Assembly: GCF_017497975.1 (NCBI RefSeq)
Contig: NZ_JAGDEL010000006.1
Span: 124,001 to 188,000 of the forward strand
DNA from: Metabacillus bambusae
GTDB taxonomy: Bacteria; Bacillota; Bacilli; Bacillales; Bacillaceae
Length of the DNA stretch: 64,000 nt
Reading direction: 5' to 3'
Shown here: positions 34,192 through 43,434 of the stretch, one piece after another
Layout of the letters: the number at the start of each line of letters is the position of its first letter
How positions within the stretch are numbered: the stretch's first letter is position 1
The notes under the pieces: generated by a model
What the model was told of the DNA's origin: nothing
Seen by the model: only the letters and a program-made list of their open reading frames with translations
The model's database searches: none
Made by a program: the position numbers and the translations under genes

Positions 34192-34285
34192 GACTGTTAA
34201 ACTTGGTTGTTGATTTCCGCTGCAGGCGTTCGCTTTCCGCTCCAACCAACAAAGTGCTAAAATCAACGGTGAGCTTTAACGAGCC
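34192..34285 (+). mobile_element. MITE-like element family 2 in the lplA-lplB gap
   Basis: A 94-bp element starting GACTGTTAAACTTGG and ending CTTTAACGAGCC. It shares TTGTTGATTTCCGCTGCAGG with the other copies. It is flanked by TTTTAATA (34184-34191) and ATTTAATA (34286-34293), an 8-bp target duplication with one mismatch. It is inserted inside an operon. Confidence 0.7.
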
Positions 34286-34294
34286 ATTTAATAA

Positions 34295-34339
34295 AGTCTA
34301 TCTCAAAAGGCAGCTGCCCCTTTGTTTTTGAGACAGACT
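34295..34339 (-). terminator. Hairpin between lplA and lplB
   Basis: The minus strand AGTCTGTCTCAAAAACAAAGG pairs with CCTTTTGAGATAGACT around a CAGCTG loop. It starts about 14 bp past the lplA stop. The T-run is weak. It may act as a partial terminator or as a 3' stabiliser for lplA. Confidence 0.55.
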
Positions 34340-34352
34340 CTTTTTGGAAATG

Positions 34353-35876
34353 TTAGTTTGACTCTTTGTATAATTTATTTATTTCTTCAATATAATCGTC
34401 TCCACCAGTACTGCGCCATAATTCAATTGCGTCTTTAAATCCTGCTTCATCAATTTGACCAACGATAAATTTAATTTTTGCATCATTGATAATATTGTCT
34501 AATTGCTGACCCTTTTGAGCGTAAACTTCAGAAACGAGTGCTTCAGCAGGGTTTGGTACAACAATTTCTTCATTTTCCTTCTTAACTATTTCTTCTTTTT
34601 CTAACAACGGAGTTTGCTCTGCCTGAATAAATCGATTCTCAGGTATTCCAGTCTGAAATTGATTCAGGTCTGTGAACTCATTAATAAGAGCTTCATTATT
34701 TTCCGTAAGTTCTACTAAATTACCGTCTTTTATCTCGTAATGACGTCCCTCTAAGCCATTGTAGGCGAAAGTTTGAGCTTCCTCTTCACTTAACTTATCT
34801 ATAAAAGCTAAAACTTTTTTCAGCTCTTCTTCTGTTTTTACGCTGGATTTAGGAATGGCAAGCATACCCGAATATCCAGATGTAGGTAAATTGTGTAGAC
34901 CTGTAGGACCTTCAACAGCACCTATAACATCAATTGGCTCTTTTAAGTTCGGATTTGCTGCCAGCATATCCTCTTCTGCACGATGGGCACGGTCAACAAC
35001 ATCGACAATCACACCTGCTTGTCCATTCAGAAGCGGGTCACCCCATTTTTGCGGATCCATTACGGCAAAATCTTCATTGATTAACCCTTCATCATAGAGC
35101 TTTTTAAAGAACATTAACGCATTGAAATATTCTTCCGTCATAAAATCAGGCTGCAGGGTTCCATCTTCGTTTTCACCCCACTTATTTGGAGCTCCAAACC
35201 AAGTTTGCATAATATCCCACGGACCTGTGTATTTCGAAACAACCATACCGTAAGTATCATCTTTTCCATTTCCATCTGGGTCATTTTCTGTGAACGCTTT
35301 CAATACATTGTAAAAATCATCGATTGTTTTCGGGGTTTGTAACCCAACATTACTCAACCAGTCTTTTCTAAATGTAATACCGTTTCTTCCTAACGGGCGA
35401 CTACGATAGATACCGTAAATCTTTCCGCCTATGGAGCTATTATTTAATGTAATTTCATTTGCTTGACTTAAATTAGGATAATCCTTTAAATAAGGCCCAA
35501 GTTCCCAAAAAGCCCCATCCTTAACTGCACTTATGAAACTAGGTATCTTTGACGGAATCATCATAATATCCGGTAGCTCACCAGATGCTAATGTAATATT
35601 TAATTTGTCAGAATATGAACTATTAAGAACCCAATTTACTTTAATATCTGTTTCCATAAATTTTTCAAGTTCTTTAAATACAGGACTATCTTCACCTGGT
35701 GGTTCTGGCGAATATGCCGTTGTCATAATCGATATTGTATTATCAGATTCGCTTTTTTCAGATTCTTTACTAGTTGTTTCTGAATTACTACATGCGACTA
35801 ATGATGAAGAAAGAAGCATTGTTGAAAGTAATGGAAGGACAATTTTTTTACTAAGCTCTTTTTTACTTTTACCCAT
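34353..35876 (-). CDS. lplA: Extracellular solute-binding lipoprotein, LplA type
   Basis: The 507-residue protein carries a lipoprotein signal (LLSTMLLSSSLVACSNSETT) with lipobox Cys about residue 29, then a Ser/Glu-rich linker and a type-I solute-binding fold (KDWLSNVGLQTPKTIDDFYN, DPDGNGKDDTYGM). It would be anchored outside the membrane, delivering rhamnogalacturonan oligosaccharides to LplB/LplC. The length matches LplA (about 502) rather than YesO (about 430). AGGGGG lies about 11 bases before the ATG. It is 260 bp downstream of the yetA gene. Confidence 0.9.
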   Translation of the reverse strand: MGKSKKELSKKIVLPLLSTMLLSSSLVACSNSETTSKESEKSESDNTISIMTTAYSPEPPGEDSPVFKELEKFMETDIKVNWVLNSSYSDKLNITLASGELPDIMMIPSKIPSFISAVKDGAFWELGPYLKDYPNLSQANEITLNNSSIGGKIYGIYRSRPLGRNGITFRKDWLSNVGLQTPKTIDDFYNVLKAFTENDPDGNGKDDTYGMVVSKYTGPWDIMQTWFGAPNKWGENEDGTLQPDFMTEEYFNALMFFKKLYDEGLINEDFAVMDPQKWGDPLLNGQAGVIVDVVDRAHRAEEDMLAANPNLKEPIDVIGAVEGPTGLHNLPTSGYSGMLAIPKSSVKTEEELKKVLAFIDKLSEEEAQTFAYNGLEGRHYEIKDGNLVELTENNEALINEFTDLNQFQTGIPENRFIQAEQTPLLEKEEIVKKENEEIVVPNPAEALVSEVYAQKGQQLDNIINDAKIKFIVGQIDEAGFKDAIELWRSTGGDDYIEEINKLYKESN

Positions 35877-36136
35877 TTAAAATCCAGCCCCCTGTAATTT
35901 AATGATTTTTTATTTGGAATCAAGCTTTCACTGTGTAAGCAGCTTGACCTCTACCTTTACATTAATTCGATTCTTTTTTTCTAACAATTATCATTTTTTG
36001 TTTTCTTTAAAACCCTTGTAATTACTGCATTTATCATGTGAATTGCTACTTTTTTGTCTAGGTAATACTTTCTTGTAAGATTGATTTTCGGTTAGTTTAA
36101 AGTCAGGCGAAATGGTATTATGGTACAATTTCATGA

Positions 36137-38833
36137 TTATTTCATTTCGTTTAGAAGTTTTATATTCTCATTATTAATTAGAAGCTGATCTGCAGATAAA
36201 TATTCTCCAATCAACTCCAAGGCAATGATCGTATTTAAGCACCATTGGGAGGTTGTATTGGTCGTAATTGTTGAAACCTCTGTCAAATGCTTCCATGCTT
36301 TAACTTCTTTTTCTACAATTGGTAGACTCATCTCACTGATTTCTTCATCTAATAATAATTTCCAAGCTTTTGCTGCTAGTGAAGAATCCTTTTTCTTTGC
36401 TGCTGCAAAGGCAACCATGCCTGCCGCTAACATTGGCAGACTAAATAAATTATCATGTAAAATCCCATTGCTTCTTTTCAATTTTTCTTCTTGACTTAAG
36501 ACGTAAAATTCCCCAAATTCTACCAACATGTCATCCCATTCATCGTCACCTAATAATTGGGATAGCTCCATCCATGCTTGAGGGCCTCCAAAAGCAATGA
36601 CCATATGATAACTACCTTCATTTCCATCTCCCATGTGAAGAAGCTCGTTTGTCTCTGGGCTATATCCAAAGGTTGGACCTGATAGCAAACGTAATGGTAA
36701 TTGTTTTAACGTTTCTATTCCAGTTGAAATTTTATCACGATAGTTTGTATTTTCTGTTCTCTCCCATTCAGAAAGCCAATTGGAACAAAACGCTGCCCAA
36801 TCCGGACCAACACGAACATGTGTCTTATATTGATCATCTGGATAGAATTCTCTCATCGGATCTAAATTCGAAAGCCCATGATCTGCGTCTCTAACTTCGA
36901 TTAATAAATCACTTGTTCGTTCATCTGTTGTCAAAAAATAATAAAATTTATGAAGGCCAGCCATACTTATTCTAGCTTCCTTACAGCCACATCCCCAATG
37001 TACTACATTATGTCTAGATCCCAAACCGGCGTATTCTCCAAAGTGGTAGACATCTACTTCACTTGTATGTCGGGTCATCGCCTCAGCCATCTTGAAGATA
37101 TCTTCACGACCAGAACGTAAAAAAGCATACCATAGCCAAATATTTGGCACCAGCTCAGTATTTTGCCATGCAAATCCCCCTAAATCATATCTCCATTGAT
37201 GACGAATCGAATCATAGGTATGCATAACATCTCCATAGTTCCAGAATCCATACCATCTTCGTTGATCAATTTCACGTTTGTAAAAACTAATCGCCTTGTT
37301 TAGCTCTGATTCTAATTGCGCTTTTATTGGATGGCTAGTATCTGGTAAACTCCATATACCTAAAGCTTTTGTCTTGTAATAATAGGTTGGGTCACAGACT
37401 AATAGGATCGGTGATTGCCATTCTTCTGCTTTCTCTACTAGTTCTTCATGTGATGGTGCATTGTTATAGCACTGTAAAAAAACCTCATTAGTGTTTGCTA
37501 TTCCAAAAGGTGTTGCCCGCATTTCATCGAATCCCTCATAGGCACTAACCACATGAGTCTCATTACTGTAATGTCTTAAATCCATTGCTTCACAATCTGG
37601 AGACCAAAACCAAACCTTTAGTTTTGATGTTAGTTTATTTAAACCGTTAACTTCTAATGTTGATGGGAACTTCTGCCAAAAGTTTTTAACACCAATAGCA
37701 ATTCCTCCGTTTTCTCCGCCTGCATAAAGCAACCCCTTTGCCCTTGTTCCATGAGTTGATTCAACCCATGAATATCCATTGCTTGTACGTTTCATTATTC
37801 GATAATGGTCTGCTGAATCTTGTGTTAATTTAAAATCATTCCAGATTGCATTTTGCTGAATATGTTCAAGCAAAGCCTGATGTTGATTATCAAAAAGACT
37901 TACGATTTCTCCATTAATTTGCTTTTCATATAATCCGCCTGCATTTCGATGTCTTCTCGTTAACAATAGCTGAGCTGGTTCTGAGTAGATTCCTTCATCA
38001 CCTGCAAATCGAATATGACGATTCCATGCCTCCCCCCGCAAAGGAAGCGAAAATTCCATTCCAAGCCCTTTAATAAAATCTGTTTGAGGATCTCCATCAT
38101 AGAAAAATGTATGAACCATCTTTATCGATGAGGTTCTTGCATAAAAATAGATTCGTAATTGAAAAGGCAGCCATGATCGCTTGTGATTAATAGAAATCGC
38201 TTCATGTTCACCTTCAATTTTTATTACACATCTTACTGAACCGTTCTGTTCGATTTCTGCAGTTTTTATCTTACTTTCTAATGGGATTTCCTGAATCGTC
38301 TTTACCCCTGAGGTCTCATCACGTACTTCTTGGATTGAGATTAATCTCCCTTTATTCCCTAGTTTTTTTGAATCGCTTACAATTTCCTCAATAAAATTAG
38401 TTCCTTGTTTGTTTATGATACATTGCATTTCTCCCGTATCAACTTTAATTTGATTCCCTGATTCTATTACTTGTATCGGGCTTTCCGGTATTTGATTTTC
38501 ACCAGTTGTTAATTCATATGACTGTTCATTTGCTAGAAAAACTGCACTGTGTCCTGTCCATTTCACACTACCATCCGGCCAATAGGCCATCGGCCAGCTT
38601 TGAATAGGTGTTTTCTTACCATTTTCCTCCATAAGACATAAGGTTTCTTCTCGCTTTAGAATTCCATACTCCCACGGAACACCCCATGAAACACCTGAAC
38701 GACCTTTCGGCTTATGTTTTAGCCACTTCAATTTCAAAACCAACACAACCTTTCCTTTCCTATCTGAAAACGTAAGACTACCTTCATTATTTGTCAGAAT
38801 ATTCTTTCCTTCAACCAGACTATTTTGATTCAT
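36137..38833 (-). CDS. yetA: YetA/PcRGLX-like rhamnogalacturonan exolyase (PL26-like)
   Basis: The 898-residue protein has no signal peptide, so it is probably cytoplasmic. An N-terminal beta-rich part (KGRSGVSWGVPWEYGIL, WPMAYWPDGSVKWTGHSAVF) precedes an alpha/alpha barrel region (WYGFWNYGDVMHTYDSIRHQ, HNVVHWGCGCKEARISMAGL). This is the PcRGLX/YetA arrangement. Family members are thought to release unsaturated sugar from rhamnogalacturonan ends. In B. subtilis yetA also lies directly upstream of lplABCD, as here. I chose ATG 38833. An upstream frame reaches into a hairpin and lacks a ribosome binding site, and the one for 38833 is also weak. Confidence 0.82.
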   Translation of the reverse strand: MNQNSLVEGKNILTNNEGSLTFSDRKGKVVLVLKLKWLKHKPKGRSGVSWGVPWEYGILKREETLCLMEENGKKTPIQSWPMAYWPDGSVKWTGHSAVFLANEQSYELTTGENQIPESPIQVIESGNQIKVDTGEMQCIINKQGTNFIEEIVSDSKKLGNKGRLISIQEVRDETSGVKTIQEIPLESKIKTAEIEQNGSVRCVIKIEGEHEAISINHKRSWLPFQLRIYFYARTSSIKMVHTFFYDGDPQTDFIKGLGMEFSLPLRGEAWNRHIRFAGDEGIYSEPAQLLLTRRHRNAGGLYEKQINGEIVSLFDNQHQALLEHIQQNAIWNDFKLTQDSADHYRIMKRTSNGYSWVESTHGTRAKGLLYAGGENGGIAIGVKNFWQKFPSTLEVNGLNKLTSKLKVWFWSPDCEAMDLRHYSNETHVVSAYEGFDEMRATPFGIANTNEVFLQCYNNAPSHEELVEKAEEWQSPILLVCDPTYYYKTKALGIWSLPDTSHPIKAQLESELNKAISFYKREIDQRRWYGFWNYGDVMHTYDSIRHQWRYDLGGFAWQNTELVPNIWLWYAFLRSGREDIFKMAEAMTRHTSEVDVYHFGEYAGLGSRHNVVHWGCGCKEARISMAGLHKFYYFLTTDERTSDLLIEVRDADHGLSNLDPMREFYPDDQYKTHVRVGPDWAAFCSNWLSEWERTENTNYRDKISTGIETLKQLPLRLLSGPTFGYSPETNELLHMGDGNEGSYHMVIAFGGPQAWMELSQLLGDDEWDDMLVEFGEFYVLSQEEKLKRSNGILHDNLFSLPMLAAGMVAFAAAKKKDSSLAAKAWKLLLDEEISEMSLPIVEKEVKAWKHLTEVSTITTNTTSQWCLNTIIALELIGEYLSADQLLINNENIKLLNEMK

Positions 38834-38881
38834 TGTGGTCAGTATGCATTTGCAGATGATCTTGTTAATTAACACTTTTTT

Positions 38882-38917
38882 GTCATCCAATATTTTTTTG
38901 CAAATGTAATGGATGAC
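38882..38917. promoter_or_regulatory. Inverted repeat upstream of yetA
   Basis: GTCATCCA (38882-38889) and TGGATGAC (38910-38917) are 8-bp perfect inverted arms with a 20-bp spacer, about 50 bp upstream of the yetA ATG. They could be an operator for a dimeric regulator or an RNA stem. Confidence 0.45.
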
Positions 38918-38919
38918 AT

Positions 38920-38956
38920 AAAGTCCTGAGCTTACCAATTGAAAGCTCAGGACTTT
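38920..38956. terminator. Strong hairpin after the oligogalacturonate lyase gene
   Basis: AAAGTCCTGAGCTT and AAGCTCAGGACTTT form a perfect 14-bp stem with a 9-base loop. No good T-tract follows on either side, so it may be a processing or stability hairpin as much as a terminator. Confidence 0.65.
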
Positions 38957-39009
38957 GCAGGAATATCTCTATATTTGCTTCTAAATAATCAATCATTGAC
39001 ACTAATAAA

Positions 39010-40209
39010 CTACTTTGAACTTTTTAGTCTATTATCATCTAGGGTTGGCATGGCTTCGAATTCTGGAACATCTACTAAATAAACGTTTCCATAACCGCTC
39101 ATATCACTTGTAAACAATATTTTTGTGCTATCTGGACTAAAGCATGGGTGAACGTGAACTTGTTGGATATGAAAACTCCCGCGATGTTTACAAAGTACTT
39201 TTGGTCCTTCCATTTTCTCCTTACTTTTCTTCCATAAAAACAAACAGTCTTGATAATATTCACCATGGTATGCTGTCGTTTGCTGGCCATCACCGACAAT
39301 TAATTGAGTATCTTTTGAATGTATATGCATATTTTGGTACGGAAAATTGAATTGCTCGTATTCTGTATTATCAAATTTTACAGAGCCTAAAAACTTACCA
39401 TCCTTTCGATCTAATGAATCTGTAAACCCATGGTAGCCAATACGCAAACCATCTGCATGCCAATATTCATGACCTGCATATTGATTCAACTCTCCTTCAG
39501 CTACTTTCCATTTTCGACCTGTATCTATATCAAGCACCCAAATTCGATGATCTACTTTCTCCCAAGGTCCCTCATGACAAAACGTTATCAAATTAGGCTG
39601 TGTTGGAGATGCATTAACATGCCCGATCCACCGCTTTTCTTCATGGATAGTCCTCATCTCACCTGTTTCAATTGTCAGTAGACAAATTTGGCAATGTGGT
39701 CTTGCAGCTTCCGTTTCCTCAAAACCAATATAACCGCCAGATAAATTACTTTTTATCGAATTTGATAATTCTTCTGTAAGTCCGAAACATAGATGTTTGC
39801 CATCAGCAGTACAACTTAAATTACTAAAGTGATAGCCTTCTGGAAGTTCAAATAGTGTTGACTCATGATAGGTTTCCAGATTGATTGCCACAATACAACT
39901 ATCCAGTGTAAAATAGGCTTCCTTTTTATGCGGGTTAATAAAAGTACCCTGAATTCCCTTTTTCTGATTTTGTTTTAGATCTGTTAGTTGCGTCAGCTTT
40001 CCACTTAGTAGGTCTATACTATATAAATTTGTACTGTTTTCCCGGTCTGAACCAATTAATAATTTTGTGTTCCCATCATACCATGCGTTATTAGTGAAAT
40101 ATAGATGATAACTATGTGCGTAATAATCAGTTAATTGTGTTATTGTTATGCCAGTTATCGGGTCTTGAAAACTTTTTCGTTCAGATGACCATTGCTTCCC
40201 CTTTGTCAT
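39010..40209 (-). CDS. Oligogalacturonate lyase-like protein (PL22)
   Basis: The 399-residue protein has seven-bladed propeller character. Blocks such as DPITGITITQLTDYYAHSYH, IGHVNASPTQPNLITFCHEG and QVHVHPCFSPDSTKILFTSD supply the clustered histidines expected of the Mn-binding PL22 site. PL22 enzymes act in the cytoplasm on short oligogalacturonates, often unsaturated ones, giving 5-keto-4-deoxyuronate. There is no signal peptide. ATG 40209 has AGGAGG 8 bases upstream. It starts 14 bp after yesZ, so the two are co-transcribed. B. subtilis has no such gene in its yes cluster as far as I recall. Confidence 0.85.
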   Translation of the reverse strand: MTKGKQWSSERKSFQDPITGITITQLTDYYAHSYHLYFTNNAWYDGNTKLLIGSDRENSTNLYSIDLLSGKLTQLTDLKQNQKKGIQGTFINPHKKEAYFTLDSCIVAINLETYHESTLFELPEGYHFSNLSCTADGKHLCFGLTEELSNSIKSNLSGGYIGFEETEAARPHCQICLLTIETGEMRTIHEEKRWIGHVNASPTQPNLITFCHEGPWEKVDHRIWVLDIDTGRKWKVAEGELNQYAGHEYWHADGLRIGYHGFTDSLDRKDGKFLGSVKFDNTEYEQFNFPYQNMHIHSKDTQLIVGDGQQTTAYHGEYYQDCLFLWKKSKEKMEGPKVLCKHRGSFHIQQVHVHPCFSPDSTKILFTSDMSGYGNVYLVDVPEFEAMPTLDDNRLKSSK

Positions 40210-40223
40210 CAATGTCTCCTCCT

Positions 40224-42212
40224 TTATTTTTGAAATTGAACGACTTTGCATTCAAATGAACCAATATCTAATTTCCCTGATTCTATCTCTAATTTGTTTT
40301 TTATATCATATCCCTTGAAAGGAATTGTTACAGAACCGCCATTACCATCCATATTGATCATAAACCATATTAAAGAGTGGTCATTTTCTCTTGGAGCTAC
40401 GATTGTACCAGGTGTAACATCTGTTCTTTGATTAACATCAGCTAAAATAGAATAGTGATCGATCATCCTTTTTAAGAGAACGTCTCCTTCACGTCCCATT
40501 GGCATTGCTCCCAGCATAACGATCTTCCCTTTTCCAAGCGAATGCTCTGTTAAGAATGATTTTCCTGCAGATAATCCTTCCATAATGGTGCCAACTGAAT
40601 GTTCCTCGCTATACTCAAAAACTGTACTCCACAATCCCAAAGGTGCTGAGCAGCCAAATGCAGAACCGATTGTTCCACTCTGATCCATAGGATAGGTAAA
40701 AAGCACTTCAACACCTGCCAGCTTCTCAAGTTCTCCTAATGCACGATCTGTGTGGATAGTATGTTCTTCAGTACGTCCACCAGTTAAAGGACCTACAATC
40801 CAGATACCGCCATTTTCAACAAAATGTTTAGCACGCACTAAATAATCATCTGATAAAAAATGAATAAATGGCGTAAGGACAACTTTATATCCTTCAAAAC
40901 TAGCTCCTTCAGGTATTACATCACGATGAATTCCCATTGATAATATACGCTCATAATAATTTGTTACTAAACCGCGGTGATTTAAGCCTTTGTGTGGCTC
41001 TGTTGTTAAAAAAACCTTTGCTCGATCAGAATAGGTGATCGCTAAATCGGCCTGAACAGGTTTTGTAGAAAGAATGACTGGCTCAAGTTCCTTTCTCATT
41101 TGTTCAACTTCTATGACATTTTTGTATCCTACAGTAGGTTTTCCCCAAGCACTTATGACCGAGCTATGCGGCTGTTCACAACCTGTTCGTTGCTGTCGCC
41201 AAAGCCAATAGCAAAAACCTTCGGCACCTAAGGCATAAGCAGCAGCCGCTTCAGCCTTTAAATATCCGTCTGGATGGGGTGATGCATAACTCTCTAATGA
41301 AGCGGCAAATGATGTACTAGTTTCCATAATCCAGAACTCTTTTCCCTTCTTAAAATTCCTCCATAAATCACAATTAATTAAATAAGCAGGAAAGTTCTCA
41401 ATCGATGCATATGTGTCAAAAGAGGCAAAATCAAGATTTCTAAAAAGCCGCTCATTATCAACATTAAAAGCAATGCTACTATTATGAGTTATTGGTGTAC
41501 TAGAATAGGTTCTAATTATTTCAGCCTGCTGATCAGAAAACTCCGCAATTTTTTCCATTGAAAAAATCTTGTACATAGTATTTAATGAAGAATTATGGAG
41601 AAATGGTGCAGGACCTGGTTGCGGCACTTGTTCAAAATGATGATAGTATTCACTCCAAATATGTGTACCCCAAGCTTCATTTAAATTTCCAACCGTCTTA
41701 TAGCGGTTCTTTAACCATTCATACCATAATGATTTACATGTTTCACACATACATTCACTTACATGACACTTAAACTCATTATCGATCTGCCAACCTATTA
41801 TTCCAGGATGATTTCCAAGTGTTCTGGCAATATGCTCAGTAATAATTGCTGCTCTTTCTCTAAAATAACGATTATTCGTACATGCATGCTGTCTAGAGCC
41901 GTGTCCCATTGTTCTTCCATCACGATCGACATACATTCGTTCAGGATGATCATATGTAAACCAGATTGGCGGAGTAGGTGTAGGTGTGCAAAAAATAGTC
42001 TCTATTCCGTGATCATAAAGCTTATTTACAATATCCTCAAAAAAACTCATATTGATTTGGTCTTCTACTGGTTCTATTGTTGACCAAGCAAATTCCCCAA
42101 TTCTAACAACATTGATTCCCGTTTCTAGCATTAGCTTAATATCCTGTTCAATGACATCCTCAGACCATAATTCAGGATAATAAGCAGCTCCATGGTAAAG
42201 TTTTTTACTCAA
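40224..42212 (-). CDS. yesZ: GH42 beta-galactosidase (YesZ-type)
   Basis: The 662-residue protein has the TIM-barrel domain of GH42 with YYPELWSEDVIEQDIKLM, acid/base Glu in IIGWQIDNEF (about residue 145) and nucleophile Glu in FWIMETS (about 297). A trimerisation domain and a short beta tail follow. A zinc-type Cys cluster is visible (CHVSECMCETC). It has no signal peptide. It releases galactose from galactan side chains or oligomers of RG-I. The start is TTG with AGGAG 10 bases upstream. A perfect cre match lies 66-80 bp upstream. Confidence 0.92.
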   Translation of the reverse strand: MSKKLYHGAAYYPELWSEDVIEQDIKLMLETGINVVRIGEFAWSTIEPVEDQINMSFFEDIVNKLYDHGIETIFCTPTPTPPIWFTYDHPERMYVDRDGRTMGHGSRQHACTNNRYFRERAAIITEHIARTLGNHPGIIGWQIDNEFKCHVSECMCETCKSLWYEWLKNRYKTVGNLNEAWGTHIWSEYYHHFEQVPQPGPAPFLHNSSLNTMYKIFSMEKIAEFSDQQAEIIRTYSSTPITHNSSIAFNVDNERLFRNLDFASFDTYASIENFPAYLINCDLWRNFKKGKEFWIMETSTSFAASLESYASPHPDGYLKAEAAAAYALGAEGFCYWLWRQQRTGCEQPHSSVISAWGKPTVGYKNVIEVEQMRKELEPVILSTKPVQADLAITYSDRAKVFLTTEPHKGLNHRGLVTNYYERILSMGIHRDVIPEGASFEGYKVVLTPFIHFLSDDYLVRAKHFVENGGIWIVGPLTGGRTEEHTIHTDRALGELEKLAGVEVLFTYPMDQSGTIGSAFGCSAPLGLWSTVFEYSEEHSVGTIMEGLSAGKSFLTEHSLGKGKIVMLGAMPMGREGDVLLKRMIDHYSILADVNQRTDVTPGTIVAPRENDHSLIWFMINMDGNGGSVTIPFKGYDIKNKLEIESGKLDIGSFECKVVQFQK

Positions 42213-42277
42213 ATTTAAAACGCTCCTATTTTTTTAGTCTACTAGCATTAAAAAGTATCTAAAATAGCCTTCTTTAA

Positions 42278-42292
42278 TGAATGCGATTACAT
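42278..42292 (-). promoter_or_regulatory. cre site upstream of yesZ
   Basis: The minus strand reads ATGTAATCGCATTCA, a perfect match to WTGNAANCGNWNNCW. It lies between yesT and yesZ, so CcpA probably represses transcription of yesZ and the genes after it when preferred sugars are present. Confidence 0.75.
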
Positions 42293-42321
42293 TCTATTTT
42301 TTTTCGAATTAAAATCATTTA

Positions 42322-42972
42322 TTAATCTTCGAAAACTTCTAAATGTATCTCCTTCATTGCTTCAGCAACTATTTTTGCGATCTCGTTTGCACCCTTTTTT
42401 GTAAAATGAGTAAAATCTGTGTCGTTAATCGATGCCATAAAAAGCTGAAGTGAGTGATGATATCCGATTGATTTATAGTAACTTAAACTTTTTTCCATTA
42501 AGTCAATCAGCATAATATTCTTTTCCTCTGCAAGTTGCTTCATCGCCTGACAATAATCTGGAAAGTCATTCTTATATTGACCATTTTCTATATTCAGTCT
42601 TGCAACAGGAGTTATTAAAATTGGTTTAGCATTTAGTTTTTGAGCTCCTTCGATATACATTGTTAAGTATGACTTATAGGTTGTATATGGCTCTGTATAA
42701 CGTTCAGGCTTCGTTTTCGTAGCATCATTGTGACCCATTTGGATAAATAAATAATCATTTTCGTGTATTTCCTCAAGCAGCCTTTGCAATTTTCCCTCCT
42801 CTACAAAGGTTTTAGCACTTCTTCCTCCTATAGCATGATTCATTACCTTAATTTCTTCAGGTAGATAATTATTTAAGAATTCTCCCCAACCACCTTGTTT
42901 ACTGTCCATTTCCTTATAGGCTTGGACAGTTGAATCTCCTGCGAGAAAGATTCTCCTTCTATTTTTCTCCAT
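42322..42972 (-). CDS. rhgT: Rhamnogalacturonan acetylesterase (RhgT/YesT)
   Basis: This 216-residue SGNH esterase starts MEKNRRRIFLAGDSTVQAY (nucleophile Ser14). It also has GGRSAKTF, block III QMGHNDATKT and block V DFTHFTKKG. It has no signal peptide, so it would deacetylate imported oligomers in the cytoplasm. The family length is about 230. ATG 42972 has AAAGGAAG upstream. It is the first gene of the pectin locus and is preceded by a MITE-like element. Confidence 0.9.
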   Translation of the reverse strand: MEKNRRRIFLAGDSTVQAYKEMDSKQGGWGEFLNNYLPEEIKVMNHAIGGRSAKTFVEEGKLQRLLEEIHENDYLFIQMGHNDATKTKPERYTEPYTTYKSYLTMYIEGAQKLNAKPILITPVARLNIENGQYKNDFPDYCQAMKQLAEEKNIMLIDLMEKSLSYYKSIGYHHSLQLFMASINDTDFTHFTKKGANEIAKIVAEAMKEIHLEVFED

Positions 42973-43148
42973 AAAAGTTCTTCCTTTCAAATTTTGTCGA
43001 TAACCTAAAATCCTTTTCTTTAATAATAAGCAGAGGATTCATTATTAGACTATCGTACATTTTTGATCGGCATTTATTTTTCATTATACTTTTTTTGCAA
43101 GAATAGTATTTTATTGTTCTATCAATTGAGATATACATAAAAATAAAG

Positions 43149-43366
43149 GCTGTTTTCGCAAACTTTGTTGCTATTAACCAAGTAATACGGTGTGGTTGAT
43201 TGCAGCGAGAGATGCTCGCTTTCCCCGGGCGGGCGGTGAGCCTCCTCGGCGTAAACGCCTGCATGAGTCTCTCCTGTCCCGCTGCTCCCTCAGGAGTCTC
43301 GCAATCCGTTCCAATCAACCTGTATTAGTTTTTGTTTTAAAAGCAACAATCTCTTAGAAAAGAACC
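43149..43366 (+). mobile_element. MITE-like element family 1, complete copy
   Basis: A 218-bp element starting GGCTGTTTTCGCAAACTTTG and ending TCTTAGAAAAGAACC. It is flanked by AAAATAAA (43141-43148) and GAAATAAA (43367-43374), an 8-bp duplication with one mismatch. It lies between rhgT and the glutamate synthase operon terminator. Confidence 0.85.
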
Positions 43367-43375
43367 GAAATAAAA

Positions 43376-43413
43376 AATGGCATGAAGTGTTTTTGCAAAC
43401 ACTTCATGCCATT
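43376..43413 (-). terminator. Terminator of the glutamate synthase operon
   Basis: The 17-base arms AATGGCATGAAGTGTTT and AAACACTTCATGCCATT form a perfect stem followed on the minus strand by TTTTATTT. Confidence 0.92.
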
Positions 43414-43434
43414 ATCTTTTTAATATATGATAAA

